Positions 6,679 to 13,953 of a stretch of DNA of 14,545 nt are shown one piece after another; within the stretch, counting starts at the first letter, position 1, and each line of letters begins with the position of its first letter. Source of the stretch: an uncultured Lachnospiraceae bacterium (lineage in GTDB: Bacteria; Bacillota; Clostridia; Lachnospirales; Lachnospiraceae); NCBI GenBank assembly GCA_900548905.1, contig URMK01000101.1:1-14545 (forward strand), read 5' to 3'. Made by a program: the position numbers and the translations under genes. Below the pieces are notes generated by a model, which did no database searches, was not told the DNA's origin, and worked only from the letters and a program-made list of their open reading frames with translations.

Positions 6679-8088
6679 ATGGAGCTAAAATACGACGTGA
6701 TTATAATCGGTGCAGGGCCGGGAGGCATTTTCTGCGCATACGAACTGATGGAAAAGAAGAAGGACCTGAAGGTGCTTATGGTGGAAAAAGGCCGGCCCAT
6801 TGAGAAACGGACCTGTCCCAAACGAAAAACAAAGGTATGTGTGGGCTGCAAGCCCTGTTCCATTACGACCGGATTTGCAGGAGCGGGGGCTTTTTCCGAC
6901 GGAAAGCTTTCCCTTTCCCCGGACGTGGGAGGGAATCTGCCTGAAATCCTCGGCTATGAACAGACAAAAGAACTGATTCAGGAATCGGATAATATCTATT
7001 TGAAATATGGAGCGGATACCCGGGTGTACGGTATGGATAAGGAAAAGGAAATCCGTGAAATCCGCCGGGAGGCTATTAATGCCAACCTGAAGCTGGTGGA
7101 ATGCCCTATAAGGCATCTGGGAACAGAGGAGGGCTATAAGATCTATTCCCGTCTGCAGGATGCGCTTGCGGAAAAAGGTGTGGAGATGCTCTTTAACACC
7201 ATGGTGGAAGAAATCCTGGTGGAGGACGGCCGCGCCGCAGGGATTGTCACGGACAAGGGAGACACTTATCTGGCGGATGAAATCGTATCCGCGGTGGGCC
7301 GGGAAGGGGCGGACTGGTTCAAGGATAAATGCGCCCAGATCGGCATTGACACCACACCCGGTACAGTGGACATAGGTGTCCGTGTGGAAGTGCGGGATGA
7401 AGTGATGCAGTTCCTGAATGAAAACCTGTATGAAGCGAAGCTGATTTTCTATACCCCCACGTTTGACGACAAGGTGCGTACCTTCTGTACCAATCCTTCC
7501 GGAGAGGTGGCTGCGGAATACTATGAAGGCGGTCTGGCGGTGGTAAACGGCCATGCATACAAGTCCCAGGATTATAAAACAAGCAATACCAACTTCGCTT
7601 TATTGGTATCCAAGAATTTTACAAAACCCTTCAGCACCCCTATCGAATACGGACGTAAAATTGCGGAGCTGTCCAATATGCTCTGCGGCGGCAGAATTCT
7701 GGTGCAGACCTTCGGCGATTTCAAAAGGGGAAGAAGAACCACGGAGGAAAGGCTCTGCAGGAATAATCTGATCCCCACGCTAAAGGATGCGGTCCCGGGC
7801 GATCTGTCCCTGGTGTTCCCGCACCGGATCATGGTGGATATTGCGGAAATGATCGAGGCACTGGATAAGGTAACCCCCGGTATTGCCAGCGATGAAACCC
7901 TGCTTTACGGGGTGGAGGTAAAGTTTTATTCCAATAAAGTGGTGGTGGATAAGGATTTTGAAACCAGCATCAAGGGGCTTCGGGCTATCGGCGACGGCGC
8001 AGGCGTTACCAGAGGCCTGCAGCAGGCTTCGGCCAACGGCATCAGCGTGGCAAGAAGCATTTTACGGAGTATGGGAAGTAAAGGATGA
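6679..8088 (+). CDS. FAD-dependent dehydrogenase (COG2509-type)
   Basis: The 469-residue product is a flavoprotein of the group annotated as uncharacterised FAD-dependent dehydrogenases (COG2509); the substrate is unknown. The ATG at 6679 is preferred over an in-frame ATG at 6658. It has AGGGGG at 6668-6673, and it opens directly into the Rossmann strand VIIIGAGPGG (G11-A-G13-P-G15) with the ribose-binding E36 in VLMVEKG. Next is a four-cysteine stretch, C46-x7-C54-x2-C57-x2-C60, then GAGAFSDGKLSL. The C-terminal FAD segment is AIGDGAGVTRGLQQASANG. The cysteine pattern seems typical of the family from memory and may bind a metal or iron-sulfur cluster. It overlaps the next gene by 4 bp, so the two are coupled. 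Confidence 0.85.
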   Translation: MELKYDVIIIGAGPGGIFCAYELMEKKKDLKVLMVEKGRPIEKRTCPKRKTKVCVGCKPCSITTGFAGAGAFSDGKLSLSPDVGGNLPEILGYEQTKELIQESDNIYLKYGADTRVYGMDKEKEIREIRREAINANLKLVECPIRHLGTEEGYKIYSRLQDALAEKGVEMLFNTMVEEILVEDGRAAGIVTDKGDTYLADEIVSAVGREGADWFKDKCAQIGIDTTPGTVDIGVRVEVRDEVMQFLNENLYEAKLIFYTPTFDDKVRTFCTNPSGEVAAEYYEGGLAVVNGHAYKSQDYKTSNTNFALLVSKNFTKPFSTPIEYGRKIAELSNMLCGGRILVQTFGDFKRGRRTTEERLCRNNLIPTLKDAVPGDLSLVFPHRIMVDIAEMIEALDKVTPGIASDETLLYGVEVKFYSNKVVVDKDFETSIKGLRAIGDGAGVTRGLQQASANGISVARSILRSMGSKG

Positions 8089-9179
8089 AGAGTGGGAAAA
8101 TAACGGAGGCCGTGTTTCGGAGGCCGTCCTTATGTGCAAAACTGGCAGGCTGTCTGCTTGCTTTCGGCCTGTTGCTGTCTTTAAGCGGCTGCAGCGCAGA
8201 AGAACCGGTGAAGCTGGTGCTTACCACCGGTTTCCATCACAATGAAATTTTCCGTCTGGAGGATGCTTCCTGTACCCTTCCGGAGCTTATGGTGTACCTG
8301 ACCACGGAGCAGAATACTTATGAAGCGGTGTACGGCTCGCAGATATGGGAGGTCAGGGAGGGGGAGGAAGCCCTTTCGGATAAGCTCAAGAGTAAGGTGC
8401 TTGCAGAGATTTCCCAAATCAAGGCGATGACTCTTCTGGCGGATCGGAGGGGAATCCGGCTGACCCCCCAGGAGGAGGAAACGGTGGCTGAGGCTGCGGC
8501 GGATTACTTTTCCTCCCTGAACGAGCGGGAGAAAGAGGCAATGGGAGTGAACCGGCAGCTGATCGAGGCGATGTACCAAGACTATGCCCTGGCGGATAAG
8601 GTGTACCGCCAGATTATCAGCGACATCAATCCGGAAATCAGCGATGACGAGGCCAGAACCATAACTGTCCAGCATATCCTGATAAAGACGGTGACCGAAA
8701 ATGCGGACGGAACGGTTTCTCCGTATTCGGAGGCGGAAAAGGCCAAATGCTACCAGCAAGCCCAGGAGGTGCTGCGCGCTGCCGGAGAAGGGGAGGCATT
8801 TGAAGCCCTGATTGAAAAATACAGCGATGATTCCCAGGGTACCCTGTCCTTCGGCAAGGGCGAGCAGGAACAGGCGTTTGCAAGCGCCGCGTTCGATCTG
8901 GGAAATGATGAAATCAGCGGAATAATAGAAACCTCAAGAGGTTATGAAATCATCAAATGTATCAGCACCTTTAACCGGGAAGAAACCGACAGGAACAAGT
9001 TGAAAATAGTGGAGAAGCGTAAGGACGAGGTGTTCGGACAGGAATATGACAGCTTTGTAAATTCCCTTGCGAAGAACCTGAATGAGCCTTTATGGGATGC
9101 TGTGGAGCTGATTCATGATGAGGAGGTAACCACCACCCGGTTTTTTGCTGTTTACAAAGAATATTTCGGACAACAGTAA
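8085..9179 (+). CDS. Parvulin-type peptidyl-prolyl isomerase, predicted lipoprotein
   Basis: The 364-residue product is a PrsA/SurA-like folding factor probably anchored on the outside of the membrane. The N-terminus has basic residues, a hydrophobic segment (about 18-33) and a lipobox LSGC with lipidation at C36. A helical chaperone-like region follows (about 45-190), holding an intact LTPQEEETVAEAAADYF-type segment. The parvulin PPIase domain (about 194-300) shows V195-QHIL, KYSDDSQ, LSFGKGE, FASAAFDLGNDEISGIIE and RGYEIIKC. A charged helical tail ends the protein. The start ATG overlaps the dehydrogenase stop (ATGA), with GGGAAG a few bases upstream. The product likely helps exported proteins fold; clients cannot be inferred. 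Confidence 0.9.
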   Translation: MKSGKITEAVFRRPSLCAKLAGCLLAFGLLLSLSGCSAEEPVKLVLTTGFHHNEIFRLEDASCTLPELMVYLTTEQNTYEAVYGSQIWEVREGEEALSDKLKSKVLAEISQIKAMTLLADRRGIRLTPQEEETVAEAAADYFSSLNEREKEAMGVNRQLIEAMYQDYALADKVYRQIISDINPEISDDEARTITVQHILIKTVTENADGTVSPYSEAEKAKCYQQAQEVLRAAGEGEAFEALIEKYSDDSQGTLSFGKGEQEQAFASAAFDLGNDEISGIIETSRGYEIIKCISTFNREETDRNKLKIVEKRKDEVFGQEYDSFVNSLAKNLNEPLWDAVELIHDEEVTTTRFFAVYKEYFGQQ

Positions 9180-9192
9180 AGGGGGAAAATCT

Positions 9193-9366
9193 ATGAAAAC
9201 CTTTGAATATATCGTGGAAAGTCTGGATGGGGATTATGCGAATTTAAGGCGGACGGATGAGGAAAGTGAGGAGCGTAAGCTGGTGGCAAGGGCTCTTCTT
9301 CCGCCGGAAACAGGAGAAGGCACCCGGCTGAAATATGAACTTCTCCAGTACCGGATAATGGAGTGA
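9193..9366 (+). CDS. Small DUF3006-like protein
   Basis: This 57-residue protein has no signal peptide or membrane segment. AAAGGGGG (9178-9185) lies seven bases before the ATG, an excellent ribosome binding site that supports a real gene. The pattern is a short beta-rich unit: FEYIVESLDGDYANLRR, an acidic/basic turn, ARALLPPETGEGTRLKYELLQYRI. That resembles the DUF3006 family (strand, 'GDYA', 'LP..vkeGd.l'), whose function is unknown. It follows the parvulin gene by 13 bases and probably shares its transcript. The DUF3006 assignment is from memory of the pattern and could be wrong. Confidence 0.7.
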   Translation: MKTFEYIVESLDGDYANLRRTDEESEERKLVARALLPPETGEGTRLKYELLQYRIME

Positions 9367-9396
9367 TCAGTTTTCGTAAAAAGGGATATCCGTCCC

Positions 9397-9427
9397 GGTT
9401 TTATCCCCCGGGCAGCGGGACAAAACC
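9397..9427. terminator. Strong hairpin after the small gene; possible terminator lacking a T-run
   Basis: GGTTTTATCCC (9397-9407) pairs with GGGACAAAACC (9417-9427) over 10 of 11 positions, with a 9-base loop. An overlapping alternative stem is GTCCCG (9392-9397) with CGGGAC (9416-9421). No T-run follows on the plus strand, so it may be a processing or attenuation structure rather than a classical terminator. It is the only strong hairpin between the parvulin operon and htpG. Confidence 0.45.
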
Positions 9428-9437
9428 AGGCTTGCAA

Positions 9438-9451
9438 CGAACTAATGTTCG
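9438..9451. promoter_or_regulatory. LexA-box-like palindrome
   Basis: CGAAC-TAAT-GTTCG matches the Gram-positive LexA/DinR operator core CGAAC-N4-GTTCG in all ten defined bases. One inner position (first T) departs from the preferred purine. It lies upstream of htpG, about 60 bases before the first htpG promoter candidate, and no convincing promoter overlaps it. It could also be a chance palindrome or a small hairpin. Confidence 0.4.
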
Positions 9452-9511
9452 CGGGGGATGTGACTTTATAAAAAATTTAGAAATGGGAAATGCCCAAATT
9501 TCCTGGGGTTT

Positions 9512-9539
9512 TTGATTGTTGTTAGCACTCAATTATATT
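9512..9539 (+). promoter_or_regulatory. htpG promoter candidate P1, overlapped by CIRCE
   Basis: TTGATT (9512-9517), a 16-bp spacer and TATATT (9534-9539). The -10 lies inside the CIRCE spacer, so HrcA bound to CIRCE would block it directly. Confidence 0.55.
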
Positions 9540-9548
9540 GAGTGCTAA
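9522..9548. promoter_or_regulatory. CIRCE element (HrcA operator)
   Basis: TTAGCACTC (9522-9530), nine bases, then GAGTGCTAA (9540-9548). This is a perfect copy of the CIRCE heat-shock operator in both arms and spacing. The repressor HrcA binds it and releases on heat or protein-folding stress through GroEL titration in characterised Firmicutes. Here it controls htpG. The hrcA gene is not in the window. Confidence 0.97.
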
Positions 9549-9555
9549 TTTTCTA

Positions 9556-9584
9556 TTGACTTTTCAGAAAGTTGGAAGTACACT
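9556..9584 (+). promoter_or_regulatory. htpG promoter candidate P2
   Basis: TTGACT (9556-9561), a 17-bp spacer and TACACT (9579-9584). This is closer to consensus than P1 at the -35. It begins 8 bp downstream of CIRCE, so HrcA would flank rather than cover it. Transcription from it would start near 9591. Confidence 0.6.
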
Positions 9585-9657
9585 TATTCCTAGAGTGAAA
9601 AACGGACAAAACAAAAGAAAAGGGTCCGTGGAAAAAAAGAAAGGAATGTGATGAATT

Positions 9658-11754
9658 ATGGCAGAGAAACATGGCAGCTTGTCTATTAACAGCGAAAATA
9701 TTTTCCCTATTATTAAGAAATGGCTGTATTCTGACCACGATATTTTTTACAGGGAACTGATTTCCAACGGCTGCGACGCAATTACCAAATTAAAGAAGCT
9801 GGATGTGATGGGAGAATATTCCCTTCCGGAAGGCTATAAGCCGGAAATCCGGGTTATCGTGAATCCCGAAGAGAAGACCCTCAAATTTATTGATAACGGT
9901 ATCGGTATGACCGCGGATGAGGTGGAGGAATACATCAATCAGATCGCTTTTTCCGGCGCTACTGATTTTATTGAAAAGTATAAGGATAAATCCGACGATA
10001 ACCAGATTATCGGTCATTTCGGACTTGGTTTTTATTCCGCGTTCATGGTGGCCGATGAGGTGCATATTGATACGTTATCCTTTAAGGACGGCGCGGTTCC
10101 GGTGCATTGGGAATGCGACGGCGGTACGGAATTCGAAATGGAAGACGGTACATGGGATCAGGTAGGTACCCAGATCACACTGTTCCTCAACGAGGACTGC
10201 CTGCAGTTCTGCAATGAGTACAAGGCTTCCGAAGTGATTCAGAAATACTGCTCCTTCATGCCTGTGGAAATCTTCCTGTCCAGGGAAAACACACCGGAAA
10301 CCCAGACGATAGAGGAAGCGGAGAAACTGGATACGGACGAGGTTCTGGAAACCATCCAGCCGGAAAAGAAAGAGGACGATAAGGAGGAGGACGAGGAGAA
10401 GCCCGTACGCCTTAAAATCAAAAAGCGCCCTTCCATGATGAACGATATCCATCCCCTTTGGAGCAAGAGCCCCAGTGAGTGCACCAAAGAGGATTATATA
10501 GAGTTTTACCGCAAGGTTTTCCAGGATTACAAGGAGCCTCTGTTCTGGATCCACCTGAATATGGATTATCCTTTTAACCTGAAGGGTATCCTGTATTTCC
10601 CCAAAATCAACATGGAATATGAGTCCATTGAGGGAACCATAAAGCTGTATAACAACCAGGTATTTATTGCCGACAATATTAAAGAAGTTATTCCGGAATT
10701 CCTGATGCTCTTAAAGGGTGTAATCGATTGTCCGGACCTGCCGCTGAACGTTTCCAGAAGCGCGCTGCAGAATGACGGTTTTGTGAAGAAAATATCCGAT
10801 TACATCACCAAAAAAGTGGCGGATAAGCTGGCCGGCATGTGCAAGACCGACAGGGAAGAATATGAGAAATACTGGGATGATATCAGTCCCTTCGTAAAAT
10901 TCGGCTGCCTGAAGGATGACAAGTTCTGTGAGAAGATGACGGATTATATCCTGTTTAAGAATCTGGACGGAAAGTATATGACCCTGCCCGACTGCCTGGA
11001 AGTAAACAAGGTGGATCCGGACGAAACCGAAAACAGCGCTGTGGATGAAAACGGCGAAAAAGTGGAAGCCGAAGTGGTGGAAGAGCCGTCTTCTGCCGGG
11101 AACAGCGAAGAAAATGGGGAAGAAGAGAAGAAAGAAAAGACCATTTACTACGCAACCGACTTAAAGGTGCAGAGCCAGTATGTAAATTTGTTCAAACAGG
11201 CGAAGATGGACGCTGTTGTGCTTCCGGATCAGATTGATCAGCCGTTTATCAATCAGCTGGAAATGAAGAACGAGGGCATCAAGTTCCAGAGGATCGACGC
11301 CGATCTGACGGATACCTTCAAAGCAAAAACCTCCAAAAAAGCCCAGGAGGAGCTGGAAGCCCAGTCGGAAGAAATACAGAAGCTGGTACGCAAGGCTTTG
11401 AAGAACGACAAGCTTACGGTTAAAATCGAAAAGTTGAAAAACAAAAAAGTGTCTTCTGTTCTCACTATCTCCGAGCAGAGCAGAAGAATGCAGGATATGA
11501 TGAAGATGTATGCCATGAACGGAATGGATATGGGTATGTTCGGCGGAGAAGGGGAGACCCTGGTGCTGAATGCAAGCCATCCGCTGGTACAGTATGTTCT
11601 GGATCATAAGGATGATGCGGACAATAAGAACGAAAACCTTATCTGCGAACAGCTGTATGATTTGGCAAAACTGCAGCAGGGGCCTCTGGATGCGGAAGCG
11701 ATGACAAAATTCGTGAACCGTTCCAATGATATTATGGTGGCGCTGACTCAGTAA
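9658..11754 (+). CDS. htpG: Molecular chaperone HtpG (Hsp90)
   Basis: The 698-residue product is the bacterial Hsp90, a cytoplasmic dimeric ATP-dependent chaperone. The N-terminal GHKL ATPase has the catalytic E33 and N37 (RELISNGCDAITKL), D79-N-G-I-G-M84, and the lid glycines G119-HFGLGFYSAF. The middle domain has the ATP-contacting R367 in LPLNVSRSALQ. The C-terminal dimerisation region is from about 560. It is about 70 residues longer than E. coli or Bacillus HtpG. The excess lies in two acidic inserts: 235-249 (PEKKEDDKEEDEEKP) between the N and middle domains, and about 452-494 before TIYYATDLKVQ. AAGGA (9641-9645) serves as ribosome binding site, with a rather long 12-base gap. Heat-shock control is shown by the upstream CIRCE element. 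Confidence 0.97.
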   Translation: MAEKHGSLSINSENIFPIIKKWLYSDHDIFYRELISNGCDAITKLKKLDVMGEYSLPEGYKPEIRVIVNPEEKTLKFIDNGIGMTADEVEEYINQIAFSGATDFIEKYKDKSDDNQIIGHFGLGFYSAFMVADEVHIDTLSFKDGAVPVHWECDGGTEFEMEDGTWDQVGTQITLFLNEDCLQFCNEYKASEVIQKYCSFMPVEIFLSRENTPETQTIEEAEKLDTDEVLETIQPEKKEDDKEEDEEKPVRLKIKKRPSMMNDIHPLWSKSPSECTKEDYIEFYRKVFQDYKEPLFWIHLNMDYPFNLKGILYFPKINMEYESIEGTIKLYNNQVFIADNIKEVIPEFLMLLKGVIDCPDLPLNVSRSALQNDGFVKKISDYITKKVADKLAGMCKTDREEYEKYWDDISPFVKFGCLKDDKFCEKMTDYILFKNLDGKYMTLPDCLEVNKVDPDETENSAVDENGEKVEAEVVEEPSSAGNSEENGEEEKKEKTIYYATDLKVQSQYVNLFKQAKMDAVVLPDQIDQPFINQLEMKNEGIKFQRIDADLTDTFKAKTSKKAQEELEAQSEEIQKLVRKALKNDKLTVKIEKLKNKKVSSVLTISEQSRRMQDMMKMYAMNGMDMGMFGGEGETLVLNASHPLVQYVLDHKDDADNKNENLICEQLYDLAKLQQGPLDAEAMTKFVNRSNDIMVALTQ

Positions 11755-11782
11755 AATTCATGCCCGGTACACAGGGCGGCAT

Positions 11783-11839
11783 AAAAGAATCCCGGCGGCA
11801 GACTGTCTCTTTCAGGCAGCTGCCGCCGGGATTCTTTTT
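11783..11839. terminator. Bidirectional intrinsic terminator between htpG and the ABC operon
   Basis: A perfect 19-bp stem joins 11783-11801 (AAAAGAATCCCGGCGGCAG) to 11820-11838, with an 18-base loop and a T-run on both strands (TTTTT at the plus end, TTTTAT at the minus end). It starts 28 bases after the htpG stop. It lies between convergent transcripts and can end both. Confidence 0.95.
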
Positions 11840-11923
11840 GCGTATAAGGACGGCCTGCGCCGTACATCCGTCATTAGAACATATGGGCGGCTTACCGTAC
11901 GAAGCATACTGATTCGGGCCGGG

Positions 11924-12337
11924 TTACAGGAGAAAGCCGGCAAGGAACAGCAGCAGAGAAAGGACAGTCAGCAGCAGGAGTTTTGCACAGGAAGGTTTGG
12001 GCAGAAGCGTATCCGGAAAGAGGCGGGCGTACCATACGGGAATCCGGCTTCCCACCTCTTTTCCGGCAGGTACGGGAATTTCTGTTTTGGAAAAGTAATT
12101 CCTGCCGTCAACGCGGTAGGTGACGAAAGCCATATCCCCTTTCTTTTTTGCGGAGTGCGCAGCGGAAGATGCTTTTGCATGCAGATCGTCGGGGGTCAAG
12201 GGGCGGATTCGGGTAATCGTAGCCGTCGTTTTCCGGGAACGGGGCAGTATGGCAAGGAGACGGATTAGTTCTGCCAGGGCGAGAAAGCATAGCAGGATTC
12301 CGCCCAGGTAGCAGAGTTGGTTAACTGGATATCGCAT
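11924..12337 (-). CDS. Two-helix membrane protein (DUF3592-like)
   Basis: The 137-residue product has an N-terminal hydrophobic helix (about 8-30), a soluble middle of about 80 residues with a beta-rich core (TATITRIRPLT, DMAFVTYRVDGRNYFSKTEIPV, RIPVWYARLFPD), and a C-terminal helix (about 117-137). This layout and the 'V.Y.VdG..y' pattern resemble DUF3592 membrane proteins of unknown function. AAAGG lies about eight bases before the start. It begins 12 bases after the permease stop and is the last gene of the GntR-ABC operon, so it may be an accessory component of the transporter. That role is inference. Confidence 0.75.
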   Translation of the reverse strand: MRYPVNQLCYLGGILLCFLALAELIRLLAILPRSRKTTATITRIRPLTPDDLHAKASSAAHSAKKKGDMAFVTYRVDGRNYFSKTEIPVPAGKEVGSRIPVWYARLFPDTLLPKPSCAKLLLLTVLSLLLFLAGFLL

Positions 12338-12349
12338 CGTTTACGCCTT

Positions 12350-13009
12350 TCACATCAATTCTTTTCTTTGGAATATCCGTATGGTTATTTCTGCGGAGAG
12401 AAACAGCAGGAACGCACATACACCCAGCAGGAGCAGGAAAACAAGCAGGACAGGAAGACGGTTCAGCCAACGCAGCTCCAGCAGATCGGTTTTCAGCAGG
12501 AGAGGAAGAAGGAAGCAGGAGGGTATGATCACCAGCACCGGCACAAACTTGGAATTTTCAAAGCCGAATAGATGCTGGAGGGGCGTAAGAAAGCCGAACA
12601 GCAGTACGTTCAGGAGAAAAGCAACCGCGTATTCCATGAAAGACAGGCGGAAGGAGGAGGGGAGGAACAGGGACGGTATGGTATAAATAAGGGCGGTTGC
12701 CGCGAATACCAGGCAGAAAAGCAGATACCGGCTGCTGATGATATCCCTTCTGCGATAAGGGGCGGCGCAGAGTAGGGACAGGGCTCTGGGGTATTCCGCA
12801 TCTTTCAGGAATATTTGTTCATAGGCAAGGAATTCGCTGTATACGGAGGAAACAATGAGTACGATAAGGCCGGTTCCCTTTTGCGTGGCATATTCGGGAA
12901 TCAGAAAGCAATAAAGGAAAGGGAGCGCCAGTGTAAAGGCCGGGATGAAATACAGATAATTTCCCATAAGGAACAGATCTTTTTTCATAAGGCAGGCAAG
13001 CTGTTTCAT
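12350..13009 (-). CDS. ABC-2 type transporter permease
   Basis: This 219-residue membrane protein has about six hydrophobic segments (roughly 17-37, 46-64, 95-115, 125-147, 157-172, 184-207). It fits the ABC-2 exporter permease group, resembling the ABC_2_trans_5 type seen next to YtrA/YtrB-like genes. The start MKQLACLMKKDLFLM at 13009 is chosen because AAAGGAG (minus strand, 13021-13027) precedes it. An upstream in-frame ATG at 13075 would overlap the ATPase gene and lacks this site. LFLKDAEYPRALSLLCAAPYRRRDII contains the typical cytoplasmic loop of such permeases. It partners with the adjacent ATPase; the substrate is unknown. Confidence 0.85.
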   Translation of the reverse strand: MKQLACLMKKDLFLMGNYLYFIPAFTLALPFLYCFLIPEYATQKGTGLIVLIVSSVYSEFLAYEQIFLKDAEYPRALSLLCAAPYRRRDIISSRYLLFCLVFAATALIYTIPSLFLPSSFRLSFMEYAVAFLLNVLLFGFLTPLQHLFGFENSKFVPVLVIIPSCFLLPLLLKTDLLELRWLNRLPVLLVFLLLLGVCAFLLFLSAEITIRIFQRKELM

Positions 13010-13026
13010 AAGTTTATGTTCTCCTT

Positions 13027-13953
13027 TCAATATGGTTGTTGAACGGCGGACACAGGAGGGACATGTCCTTCGCACAAGGCAATCATGATATCGTCAATGG
13101 AGGCGCGTTCCAGAAGAGCCTCCGGGAATAGCTTTTTCGCCTGTTCCGGCTCATGGGTGAGAGCGGTGAAGCCGTAGTCCGTAGTTTTCAGGCAGCTCAG
13201 GAATTCTTTGTTTTCCTCTGTTAGGGAAGATAAAGCCCCTTTGATCAGCCGCCATTTATCCAGCAGGATATCCTTGTCCTCTTCCAGAAGGATCTTCCCT
13301 TTGTGAAGGAACACAATGTTATCCGCACATTTATCCAAATCGGAGGTGATATGAGTGGAAAACAGAACGCCTTTTCCGCCTTTTTCCATAAACTCCCGGA
13401 TGAGGATCAGGAATTTGTCCCTTATGAGAGGATCCAGCCCTCCCGTGGGTTCGTCCATTATCAGCAGCTCCGCCTTGTGGGACAGGGCGAAAGCCAGGGC
13501 CAGCTTCATTTTGGTGCCGGAGGAAAGGGTTTTGATCTTATGGGATGGATTCAGGCCGAAACGGGAGGACAGTTCCTGAAATTCCTTTTCCTGCCACTGG
13601 GAGTAGGCGCCGGCCATAACCTGTTTCATCCGGGAAATGGTGAGGTTTTCATAAAAGGCGCCGGATCCGAGCACCACGCCGATGCGGTCCGCTATGCTGC
13701 TGCGTATGGAATCCGGCAGGGCCTTATGGGAGGAAGGTGTGCCGGAAGGGAAGAGGGGTTCCCCGAACAGACGTATTTCCCCGCCGTCCGGCCGAAGCAG
13801 TCCGAGAATAGCCCGGAGCGTTGTGGTTTTGCCTGCGCCGTTTGCGCCTACAAAGCCCGTAATACAGCCTTCCGGTACCGAGAAACCGGCCTGGGAGAGA
13901 GTAAATTCCGGATAGTGTTTGGTCAGCCCGCGTACTTCAATGATATTACTCAT
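13027..13953 (-). CDS. ABC transporter ATP-binding protein (YtrB-like)
   Basis: The 308-residue ATPase subunit energises the neighbouring permease. Visible motifs are Walker A G36-ANGAG-K42-T43, a signature written LSSGT (143-147) instead of LSGGQ, Walker B LLIMD167-E168, the D-loop GGLD174 and the switch histidine H201 (FSTHITSDLD). The Q-loop position reads VVLGSGAFYENLT, with no glutamine, a feature I recall in YtrB-like exporter ATPases. About 80 extra C-terminal residues follow the nucleotide-binding domain. The start at 13953 has AAAGGAGG (13962-13969, minus strand) eight bases upstream and overlaps the end of the GntR gene by 8 bp. Confidence 0.93.
   Translation of the reverse strand: MSNIIEVRGLTKHYPEFTLSQAGFSVPEGCITGFVGANGAGKTTTLRAILGLLRPDGGEIRLFGEPLFPSGTPSSHKALPDSIRSSIADRIGVVLGSGAFYENLTISRMKQVMAGAYSQWQEKEFQELSSRFGLNPSHKIKTLSSGTKMKLALAFALSHKAELLIMDEPTGGLDPLIRDKFLILIREFMEKGGKGVLFSTHITSDLDKCADNIVFLHKGKILLEEDKDILLDKWRLIKGALSSLTEENKEFLSCLKTTDYGFTALTHEPEQAKKLFPEALLERASIDDIMIALCEGHVPPVSAVQQPY

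Noticed and set aside
11840..11923. Possible small gene or RNA between the terminator and the DUF3592-like gene
   Set aside because: The stretch is 84 bases with no start codon plus ribosome binding site, no strong hairpin and no promoter.
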